Positions 8,097-14,065 of a DNA stretch of 14,203 nt are shown here, piece by piece (the stretch's first letter is position 1; each line of letters begins with the position of its first letter). The notes under the pieces are model-generated. The model ran no database searches. It worked only from the letters and a program-made list of their open reading frames with translations, and had not been told where the DNA came from. A program made the position numbers and the translations under genes. The stretch lies in NCBI GenBank assembly GCA_905202115.1, contig CAJKQZ010000051.1, positions 1 through 14,203 on the forward strand, read 5' to 3'. This DNA is from an uncultured Prevotellaceae bacterium (lineage in GTDB: Bacteria; Bacteroidota; Bacteroidia; Bacteroidales; Bacteroidaceae).

Positions 8097-10295
8097 ATGC
8101 CTAATACGGAAATGAACAAAGCCTGGCAACTCGTAACGAGAACGGGAACGAGCATATTCCTCACAGGAAAAGCCGGCACAGGCAAGACAACTTTTCTTAA
8201 AAAGCTGAAACAACTTTCACCCAAACGCATGGTTGTACTCGCTCCCACGGGCGTTTCGGCAATCAATGCCGAAGGCGTAACAATCCATTCCTTTTTCCAG
8301 CTGCCTCTTGCTCCTTATATTCCGGGAAACAACGCCGGCGCTAACTACGACAAGCGTCTTTTTATATTCAGCAAGCATAAACGCGAGCTCATAAACTCCA
8401 TTGATTTACTCGTAATCGACGAGATAAGCATGGTACGCGCCGATGTGCTCGACGCTGTCGACGCAGTTCTGCGACGGCTACGCCGCAACAGCAATCCGTT
8501 CGGAGGTGTACAGCTTATGATGATTGGCGATGTGAGGCAGCTCGCCCCCGTAATAACCGACCGCGAAAAAGAAATCCTGTCGGCCTATTATGAAACACCT
8601 TTTTTCTTCAGCAGCAAAGCGCTGAAATCCACAAGTTATATCACCGTCGAACTAAAAAAAGTATACCGCCAGCAAGACGATGACTTTTTGGGCCTGCTCA
8701 ACAACATACGCGATAACAAAGCCGACGAACTTACACTCGCGGCGCTCAACAGGCGGTACATCCCCGACTTCACACCGCCTGCAGGAAAAAGCTACATAAT
8801 GCTTACGGCCCTCAACCGCACCGCCAAACATTACAACGAGCAACAACTGGCCGTAATAAACGAGAAGCCGTTCACATTCCGAGCCGACATTAACGGAGAT
8901 TTCCCCGAAACATCGCTTCCTACCGACATGTTTCTCACTCTCAAACAGGAAGCGCAGGTAATATTCATAAAAAACGACACCTCCGGCCGGAATTATTACA
9001 ACGGCATGATAGGAACGATAGTCTCGCTCGGCGAAAACACCGTGAAAGTGCGCAATGACGACAGCGGCAGTGAGTTTTTCGTTGAAAAGGAAGAATGGAA
9101 AAACATCAAATACACGCTCAATCCCGACACCCGTGAGATAACAGAGGAGGTAGAAGGTACATTCAGACAGTATCCTCTGAAACTGGCATGGGCCATAACC
9201 ATACACAAAAGCCAGGGACTGACTTTCGAGCACGCCATAATCGACACCTCGTCATCTTTCGCACCGGGACAGGCATACGTAGCCCTGAGCCGCTGCAAAA
9301 CGCTCGAAGGAATGGTGCTGCGCTCCCCTATCAGAACAAGCGACATACTGAGCGACAAAAACGTGGAGCAATTCATAGAAACCGTCGACAACTGCGACAC
9401 AAGCCCCGAACGCATAAACGAACTCGAGCGCGAATATACGATACGCATGATCGACGAAATGTTCGACCTATCGTCCGTTCTGCAAGCCCTACGGCTGTTT
9501 ACGAGACAACTTGAAGGAAACGCAGCCAGCCTCAACGCCGAACTCTATTCCGCCTGCCTGAAAGAAGAAACGGTAATAGCCGGTCTTACAGACATAGCAA
9601 AAAGATTCAGGAACGAATACACCGCACGTGCCGAGCAGTCGCACGACCTGACATCGAGCCCGTTCACGGAACGCATTCGCAAGGCCGCCGCATACTTCGG
9701 CTCGCAAATCAAACCGCTGCTCTCACTCACAACGGGCGCGAACCCCGAAACGACGAACAAAGCAACGGCCAAACGCATTAACGAGTACCTCGCGACACTG
9801 CGCAAAACAGTATTCACGAAAAGCGAAGTATTCCGCCACGAAGCCGCCGACGACACTATATTCTCGGCCGACGACTATATGAATGCCAAAGCCCGCGCCG
9901 CACAGACTTACGACAACGCCGCAGCCCCGCCTGCAGCCACACGCACACTCAAAACAAAGACGAAAAAAGAAAAAACGCCGAAACAACCCAGAATAAGAAC
10001 GGCAACCGTAAGCTACGAGCTCTACAAACAAGGCAAAAGCATTCCGGAAATTGCCGTAGAGCGCAACCTTTCGATCGGAACCATACAAGCCCACCTGTCA
10101 GAGTATGTCCGCGACAATCTCATTTCCGCCGAAAAGCTCATGCCGCCTGCAAGAATAGACCATATAAACAAACTTATCGACAGTTCCGACAAAACCTCTG
10201 TAACTCTCAATGAAATAAAAAAGCTTTCGGGCCAGGATTTCTCTTTCGGCGAAATAAAAATAGTTTTTGCCTCACGGGGAATAGACGGCAAATGA
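8097..10295 (+). CDS. PIF1-like superfamily 1 DNA helicase with C-terminal helix-turn-helix
   Basis: This 732-aa protein is an ATP-dependent helicase of the PIF1/RecD-like SF1B group, whose members unwind DNA 5' to 3' and clear structured or stalled DNA. Motifs in order are Walker A GKAGTGKT (24-31), the Ia-like LAPTGVSAINAEG, Walker B VIDEIS (106-111), and motif III GDVRQLAP (144-151). Then come the C-terminal RecA-fold motifs AITIHKSQGLTFE and GQAYVALSRCKTLEGMVL. The helicase core ends near residue 440. A helical region, a Lys-rich linker (KTKTKKEKTPKQPR) and an HTH-like domain (YELYKQGKSIPEIAVERN, about 640-675) follow, resembling the HTH found at the C-terminus of some RecQ proteins. A second ATG at 8112 is possible. 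It stands alone, 93 bp after nspC, with no evident -7 box. Confidence 0.9.
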   Translation: MPNTEMNKAWQLVTRTGTSIFLTGKAGTGKTTFLKKLKQLSPKRMVVLAPTGVSAINAEGVTIHSFFQLPLAPYIPGNNAGANYDKRLFIFSKHKRELINSIDLLVIDEISMVRADVLDAVDAVLRRLRRNSNPFGGVQLMMIGDVRQLAPVITDREKEILSAYYETPFFFSSKALKSTSYITVELKKVYRQQDDDFLGLLNNIRDNKADELTLAALNRRYIPDFTPPAGKSYIMLTALNRTAKHYNEQQLAVINEKPFTFRADINGDFPETSLPTDMFLTLKQEAQVIFIKNDTSGRNYYNGMIGTIVSLGENTVKVRNDDSGSEFFVEKEEWKNIKYTLNPDTREITEEVEGTFRQYPLKLAWAITIHKSQGLTFEHAIIDTSSSFAPGQAYVALSRCKTLEGMVLRSPIRTSDILSDKNVEQFIETVDNCDTSPERINELEREYTIRMIDEMFDLSSVLQALRLFTRQLEGNAASLNAELYSACLKEETVIAGLTDIAKRFRNEYTARAEQSHDLTSSPFTERIRKAAAYFGSQIKPLLSLTTGANPETTNKATAKRINEYLATLRKTVFTKSEVFRHEAADDTIFSADDYMNAKARAAQTYDNAAAPPAATRTLKTKTKKEKTPKQPRIRTATVSYELYKQGKSIPEIAVERNLSIGTIQAHLSEYVRDNLISAEKLMPPARIDHINKLIDSSDKTSVTLNEIKKLSGQDFSFGEIKIVFASRGIDGK

Positions 10296-10369
10296 ACACA
10301 CAAAAAATCTACCGCAATAAAAAAATCAAATTCAAGGCATTTCAATAACAATCCGGTATAAACAAAAAA

Positions 10370-10596
10370 CGGTTCCGTAGAAAATCCATAAGCTAAGATT
10401 TATTCCGAACCATACTCCGCACGAAAAAAAATATTTTTTTTGCACGGTAAAAAACTTCCCGCAGCAAATTGAAAATACAAGGGAGATAATCGAAAATATG
10501 TCTGAGATATTTTAAAATATCTCAGACATATTTTTTGCTACATATACACACGCTGATTTTCAAGTGCTTGGCCGCTGACCGTTTTTGTCTGCAAAA
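10370..10596 (-). repeat. Structured intergenic repeat, copy A
   Basis: Read on the minus strand this is about 227 bp homologous to copy B at 12834-13061, which lies on the plus strand. The core 10591-10455 aligns without gaps to 12839-12975, with 125 of 137 positions identical by hand count. Beyond it, an A/T-rich hairpin and a weaker match (23 of 32, ending in AACCG) extend the similarity to about 10370. It contains a perfect 42-bp palindrome (10493-10534) and an end hairpin (10417-10447) with arms CCGTGC/GTGCGG joined by A/T pairs. The two ends also form a short imperfect inverted repeat (10362-10373 against 10578-10588). It occupies the gap after the helicase in opposite orientation to it. 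It has no coding capacity that I can support. Confidence 0.85.
10493..10536 (+). terminator. Perfect 42-bp palindrome, likely terminator of the helicase gene
   Basis: Two 21-nt arms centred between 10513 and 10514 are exact complements (TATGTCTGAGATA and its complement inside A/T flanks). On the plus strand the right arm runs into six T residues. A transcript from the helicase would meet this hairpin about 200 nt after the stop codon. On the minus strand only four T follow, so termination is better supported for plus-strand transcription. It is also the central stem of the repeat element. Confidence 0.5.
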
Positions 10597-10850
10597 CCTT
10601 ACGGCAAAGCGCCGCGTTTTTTTTACAGAAAACAATATTTTTTCAGTCTAAAAGCGTTCTTACATAAAATCATCCCCAAGTTGAAAATCACCCTTCCCGT
10701 CAATTTTAAAAAAGCCTGCAAACCCTGTCACAAAAAGACCGAAACTCCTGTTTTATCCCGCAAAAGCGGCAAAAAGGCCCTTTGTATCGCACATTCGGGG
10801 CTAATGCAGGCAAAAAAGGCGCATTTATTCACAAAAAAAGCAGAGAATAT
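10597..10850. other. Intergenic stretch with no supported gene
   Basis: Between copy A and the tRNA promoter there is A/T-rich sequence. A short stem CGGC/GCCG (10602-10614) followed by eight T (10617-10624) could be a weak plus-strand terminator. A CCGC-AAAA-GCGG hairpin lies at 10758-10769. A 93-codon open frame here (10585-10866) is Lys-rich, begins inside the repeat and runs over the tRNA promoter, so it is not called. Confidence 0.5.
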
Positions 10851-10881
10851 TTTGTGTGTAATCTAAAAAGCATTACTTTTG
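10851..10881 (+). promoter_or_regulatory. Bacteroidota promoter of tRNA-Gly
   Basis: TTTG at 10851-10854 (-33) and TACTTTTG at 10874-10881 (-7, an exact TAnnTTTG) are separated by 19 bp, the textbook arrangement for the Bacteroidota primary sigma factor. Transcription should begin near 10887, about 23 nt before the mature tRNA 5' end. Confidence 0.85.
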
Positions 10882-10909
10882 CAACGCATTTAGAGAAGTG
10901 CGCGAGAAT

Positions 10910-10982
10910 GCGGCAATAGCTCAGTTGGTAGAGCGCAACCTTGCCAAGGTTGAGGTCGCGAGTCCGAGTCTCGTTTGCCGCT
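10910..10982 (+). tRNA. tRNA-Gly(GCC)
   Basis: A complete cloverleaf can be folded by hand. The acceptor stem GCGGCAA/TTGCCGC is perfect, the D arm is GCTC/GAGC with loop AGTTGGTA, and the anticodon stem is CAACC/GGTTG with loop TTGCCAA, so the anticodon is GCC (10943-10945). The variable loop is AGGTC and the T stem is GCGAG/CTCGT with one G-T pair. The discriminator is T (10982), as usual for bacterial glycine tRNAs, and CCA is not encoded. The T loop reads TCCGAGT instead of TTCGAxT, putting C at position 55 (10964). The gene is solitary and has its own promoter. Confidence 0.95.
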
Positions 10983-11055
10983 CGATATTGTCTTGTGGAA
11001 CTACTCGTTTTTCCTTTGTTCCGAGACTTGATACCTTTAAAATTTTCATTTCTAT

Positions 11056-11625
11056 ATGAATTTATACTTGCGCTATTTCAGCGAGGAAACGCTTGTGCAC
11101 AGCGTAGATGAGGCAGTAAATTTCTTGACTTCTCTCTCCGACTTCAGGGTAGACGAAGACATGGTCAACGATCTCAGGCAATTTGCCGAAAGTTCCGTAT
11201 CCTATCCAAAACGATACAAAATCAGGCCGAGAGTATATTTCATAGTAATAAAAACCACCGCAAATACTATGGCGGAGTTCAAGGCCAACAACAAAAAGAA
11301 CTCGGCACAGGCTATCGGCAACGACGACATGGCGTTGCAGCACAGAACAGACAGACAGGCCGAACTGGCTGAAGAAAAAACAGGCTGGTACGAAGGCTCT
11401 ATCCTCTTTAAACGGGTAATTCCAATACAAGGAACGGGCAAATTCCAATACCGCGACACAACTTTCGCCGCACGTTGCAAGGCCAACAGCCCGTTACATT
11501 GCTACGAACGCATAGTACAACACCTTCGCGGCCGTCAGGACATTGACCAGCGAAGCCAGTTTCCCTCGGCCAAAGGAAAAAATTTCACCTATAAGTATTT
11601 AGGAGACACACTTGCCGAACAATAA
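11056..11625 (+). CDS. Conserved-looking protein of unknown function
   Basis: This 189-aa protein is not one I can assign to a family. It has no signal peptide or membrane segment and should be cytosolic. It is mixed alpha/beta: a helical N-terminal part (EETLVHSVDEAVNFLTSLSD), a strand-rich centre with RYKIRPRVYFIVIKTTANTM, and a charged helix (HRTDRQAELAEEKTGWYEG). The C-terminal half (FKRVIPIQGTGKFQYRDTTF, FAARCKANSPLHCYERIVQH) holds two Cys. Codon use resembles the neighbours, and a clear terminator follows directly, which supports a real gene. It begins 73 bp after tRNA-Gly. The only upstream promoter hint is a one-mismatch -7 box (TACCTTTA near 11032), so read-through from the tRNA promoter is possible. 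Confidence 0.7.
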   Translation: MNLYLRYFSEETLVHSVDEAVNFLTSLSDFRVDEDMVNDLRQFAESSVSYPKRYKIRPRVYFIVIKTTANTMAEFKANNKKNSAQAIGNDDMALQHRTDRQAELAEEKTGWYEGSILFKRVIPIQGTGKFQYRDTTFAARCKANSPLHCYERIVQHLRGRQDIDQRSQFPSAKGKNFTYKYLGDTLAEQ

Positions 11626-11648
11626 AAGGATTTCCTTATAAAACAAAT

Positions 11649-11694
11649 AAAAGTTTCTTTACGCTAAAAACGCTTAAAGAAACTTTTTTATTTT
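11649..11694 (+). terminator. Rho-independent terminator after the unknown-function gene
   Basis: AAAAGTTTCTTTA (11649-11661) pairs perfectly over 13 bp with TAAAGAAACTTTT (11675-11687), with a 13-nt loop and a following T-rich run (TTTTTTATTTT). It lies 24 nt after the stop codon. The near-symmetric A/T flanks could also stop minus-strand transcription. Confidence 0.85.
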
Positions 11695-11753
11695 CCGCAT
11701 AGTCTGAAATTCTCATCTTTCGGCAGAAAACAAAAATTGTGGTTGAAATTCAT

Positions 11754-11761
11754 TACTTTTG
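11754..11761 (+). promoter_or_regulatory. Candidate -7 box for the aldo/keto reductase
   Basis: TACTTTTG is an exact TAnnTTTG match 34 nt before the ATG at 11796, the same 8-mer as in the tRNA-Gly promoter. The nearest upstream TTG (11737-11739) is only 14 bp away, so the -33 box is poor. Initiation would be near 11767. Confidence 0.55.
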
Positions 11762-11795
11762 GAAAGTAAATCAATAATCAACAAAGGACTATTCT

Positions 11796-12767
11796 ATGAA
11801 ATATCGAAAATGCGGAGAAAGCGGAATCTTCCTGCCGGAACTTTCGTTGGGATTATGGCATAATTTCGGCGATACCGACGATTTCGACGAGGCGCGCAGA
11901 ATGATTCTCACGGCTTTTGAAAACGGCATTTGCCATTTCGATTTGGCCAACAACTACGGTACGCCCGCCGGCTCGGCCGAGAAAAATTTCGGCAGGGTAC
12001 TGAAATCCGGCCAGCTCCCTCATCGTGACGAACTATTCATTTCCTCCAAAGCCGGTCATGATATGTGGCAGGGAATATACGGCACAGGGTCGTCGCGAAA
12101 GAACCTCATCGCGTCCTGCGATCAGTCGCTCCGTCGCACGGGGCTCGATTATTTCGACGTATTCTACTCACATCGTTACGACGGAACAACGCCCGTAGAA
12201 GAGACCATGCAGGCTCTCATCGACATTGTTCGGAGCGGAAAGGCGCTCTATGCCGGAATTTCAAAATATCCGCCCGAGCTGCAGCCGCATTGCTACAGGA
12301 TTTTACGGGAAGCCCATGTGCCTTGCCTTGTAAGCCAGTACCGCTGTTCGATATTCGACACAAAAGCGCGCAGCCAGAACTTTAATGCAGCCGTTGCGAA
12401 CGGTTCAGGAATCGTTTGCTTCTCTCCGCTTGCCCAGGGATTACTGACAGACAAATATCTCAACGGAATTCCCGAAAACAGCAGGGCTGCAAAAGCCACC
12501 GGCTTTCTAAAAACTTCGCAAGTCACTCCCGAACGCATAGAAGCCGCCAGGAAGCTGAACGCTATCGCCGAAAAACGCGGTGAATCCCTTGCCTCTATGG
12601 CTTTGAACTGGATATTGGCCGACAAGCGCGTGACATCGATAATCATAGGTGCGTCGAGCGTAAGCCAGCTCAAGGCCAATATCGAATCAATCAACGGACA
12701 GGGATTCTCGGACAACGAACTTGCTGAAATCCAATCTATCGCCGAACACGCCGAGATACAATTCTGA
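11796..12767 (+). CDS. Aldo/keto reductase, YghZ / potassium-channel beta-subunit-like
   Basis: This 323-aa NADPH-dependent (beta/alpha)8-barrel oxidoreductase has the full catalytic tetrad: Asp49 and Tyr54 in FDLANNYG, Lys85 in ISSKAG and His126 in FYSHRYD. The GTGSSRKNL segment (about 97-105) and the late IIIGASSVSQLKANI (cofactor-binding region near residue 280) match the subgroup including E. coli YghZ, which reduces L-glyceraldehyde 3-phosphate and similar aldehydes. At 323 aa it is slightly shorter than YghZ. The true substrate cannot be read from sequence; detoxification of reactive aldehydes is the usual inference. It has its own -7 box, is monocistronic, and is followed by copy B of the repeat, whose end hairpin probably terminates it. 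Confidence 0.9.
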   Translation: MKYRKCGESGIFLPELSLGLWHNFGDTDDFDEARRMILTAFENGICHFDLANNYGTPAGSAEKNFGRVLKSGQLPHRDELFISSKAGHDMWQGIYGTGSSRKNLIASCDQSLRRTGLDYFDVFYSHRYDGTTPVEETMQALIDIVRSGKALYAGISKYPPELQPHCYRILREAHVPCLVSQYRCSIFDTKARSQNFNAAVANGSGIVCFSPLAQGLLTDKYLNGIPENSRAAKATGFLKTSQVTPERIEAARKLNAIAEKRGESLASMALNWILADKRVTSIIIGASSVSQLKANIESINGQGFSDNELAEIQSIAEHAEIQF

Positions 12768-12833
12768 ACAGGTAGCTGCTTTCCGAAAATAAGGCACAAG
12801 GCAACAAGGCGTACAGACCCATTTTTCATCCGA

Positions 12834-13061
12834 TTTTACAGACAAAAACGGTCACCTGTCAAGTACTTGAAAATCAACAGGTGTATATGTAGCAAAAAAT
12901 ATGTCTGAGATATTTTGAATTATCTCAGACATATTTTCGATTATCTCCCTTGTTTTTTAAATTTCCTGCGGGAAGGTTTTTTACTACGTGAAAAAATAAA
13001 ATATTTTTTCACGTGGTAGTTTTTTTATCAAATCTTCGTTGCCCTATTTTCAACCGAACCG
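12834..13061 (+). repeat. Structured intergenic repeat, copy B
   Basis: This is the partner of copy A in inverted orientation, starting 67 nt after the aldo/keto reductase stop. It contains three stems in order. Stem 1 is CACCTGT (12853-12859) with ACAGGTG (12877-12883), enclosing the palindrome CAAGTACTTG. Stem 2 is the central palindrome (12896-12937), 17 perfect pairs with a few unpaired central bases. Stem 3 is an A/T-rich hairpin with GC ends (12983-13020) followed by seven T. A copy-A-like tail (AAATCTT through GAACCG) closes the element. No coding frame is supported within it. Confidence 0.85.
12983..13026 (+). terminator. End hairpin of repeat copy B, likely terminator of the aldo/keto reductase
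   Basis: ACGTGAAAAAATA (12986-12998) pairs over 13 bp with TATTTTTTCACGT (13002-13014) around an AAA loop. Outer ACT/AGT pairs are reached after a 3-nt bulge, and T residues follow at 13020-13026. It is the best plus-strand terminator between the reductase and the convergent folD. Confidence 0.7.
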
Positions 13062-13083
13062 GTTCCGAGTTGAACAATATTCA

Positions 13084-13130
13084 TATAAAAAGTATCCCGC
13101 AAGCACTATAATATGCCCGCGGGATACTTT
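13084..13130 (-). terminator. Rho-independent terminator of the ffh-folD operon
   Basis: On the minus strand, 31 nt after the folD stop, AAAGTATCCCGC (13130-13119) pairs perfectly over 12 bp with its complement (13100-13089). The loop is 18 nt and TTTTTATATG follows. Confidence 0.85.
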
Positions 13131-13161
13131 ATTTCATAAAAAATCCGTTTTCCCGTTCCTG

Positions 13162-14037
13162 TTACTTATTTCTTTGCGTAGCTGCCAAGAGAGTGTTCTG
13201 CATAAGCGAACAGATTGTCATGGGGCCTACGCCGCCGGGAACGGGAGTTATATACGAACACAAGGGAGCCACCTCGTCGAATTTAACGTCACCATTCAGA
13301 CGGAAACCGTTCTTCTTGGTAGAATCGGGTACACGGGTTGTACCTACATCTATCACCACCGCACCAGGCTTCACCATATCGGCCGTAACAAAGTCGGGCT
13401 TGCCGATAGCGGCTATTATGATGTCCGCACTGCGGCATTCTTCTTTCAGATTCTTCGAATGACTGTGGCAAACCGTAACCGTGGCATCGCCATAGCACTT
13501 CTGCATCATAAGCTGGGCCATAGGCTTGCCCACAATGTTGCTGCGCCCGAGAATCACGCACTTCTTTCCGCTCGTTTCAATATCATAACGACGAAGAAGT
13601 TCGAGAATACCGCGCGGCGTGGCCGAAATAAACGTGGAAAGCCCTATGGCAAGGCGTCCTACATTGACAGGATGAAAACCGTCAACGTCTTTGCGGTAGT
13701 CTATCGCCTCTATGATTTTCTGTTCTGAAATATGCTTGGGAAGAGGCAGCTGAACTATCATTCCGTCAACATCGTCGTCGGCATTAAGTTCCGCCACTTT
13801 TTCAAGAAGTTCGGCTTCGGTAACATCATCCTCGTATCTTACGAGCGTAGATTTGAAACCGCAAACCTCGCAAGCCTTCACTTTATTCGCCACATAGGTT
13901 TCGCTACCTCCGTCGTGGCCCACAAGAACCGCCACAAGGTGAGGACGACGACCGCCGGCGCTTACGATTTGTTCCACCTGAGCCGCAATTTCAAGTTTAA
14001 TGCTTGCAGCTGTCGCTTTTCCGTCTATAAGTTGCAT
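13162..14037 (-). CDS. folD: Bifunctional methylenetetrahydrofolate dehydrogenase / methenyltetrahydrofolate cyclohydrolase
   Basis: A cytosolic one-carbon enzyme interconverting 5,10-methylene-, 5,10-methenyl- and 10-formyl-tetrahydrofolate, supplying formyl groups for purines and initiator tRNA. The 291-aa length is typical. The motifs are present: YVANKVKACE with the catalytic Lys of the YxxxK pair, QLPLPKH, KDVDGFHPVNVGRLA, the Rossmann ILGRSNIVGKPMAQ, CHSHSKNL, GKPDFV, and the C-terminal signature TPVPGGVGPMT. The gene starts 28 bp after the ffh stop, indicating an operon, an arrangement I believe is common in Bacteroidales. A strong terminator follows. The reading frame is intact and nothing is missing from the active site. 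Confidence 0.97.
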   Translation of the reverse strand: MQLIDGKATAASIKLEIAAQVEQIVSAGGRRPHLVAVLVGHDGGSETYVANKVKACEVCGFKSTLVRYEDDVTEAELLEKVAELNADDDVDGMIVQLPLPKHISEQKIIEAIDYRKDVDGFHPVNVGRLAIGLSTFISATPRGILELLRRYDIETSGKKCVILGRSNIVGKPMAQLMMQKCYGDATVTVCHSHSKNLKEECRSADIIIAAIGKPDFVTADMVKPGAVVIDVGTTRVPDSTKKNGFRLNGDVKFDEVAPLCSYITPVPGGVGPMTICSLMQNTLLAATQRNK

Positions 14038-14065
14038 TGTATCTGAATAAAATGTTGTTTTGCTT

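Noticed and set aside
8652..9233. 193-codon minus-strand open frame inside the helicase gene
   Set aside because: It is Phe/Val/Tyr-rich in the way typical of reverse-strand shadows of this genome's codons; the helicase on the other strand is unambiguous.
10585..10866. 93-codon Lys-rich open frame upstream of tRNA-Gly
   Set aside because: It begins inside the repeat element, runs across the tRNA promoter, and has composition expected from translated A-rich DNA (many Lys, no recognisable domain).
10992..11024. GGAAC/GTTCC pair after tRNA-Gly as a tRNA terminator
   Set aside because: Only 5 bp with a long loop and no T-run after it; also shares TCTTGTGGAACT with the galE hairpin, most likely by chance.
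12788..12812. Three closely spaced AAGGC units before repeat B
   Set aside because: Too short and irregular to be a tandem repeat of note.
13049..13074. Imperfect palindrome around AACCGGTT between repeat B and folD
   Set aside because: Its arms are out of register by two bases and no T-run follows. Its first half belongs to the tail of the repeat, so it is not called as a separate site.
13039..13728. 229-codon plus-strand open frame opposite folD
   Set aside because: It is antisense to folD and crosses the end of repeat B and the folD terminator; a shadow frame.
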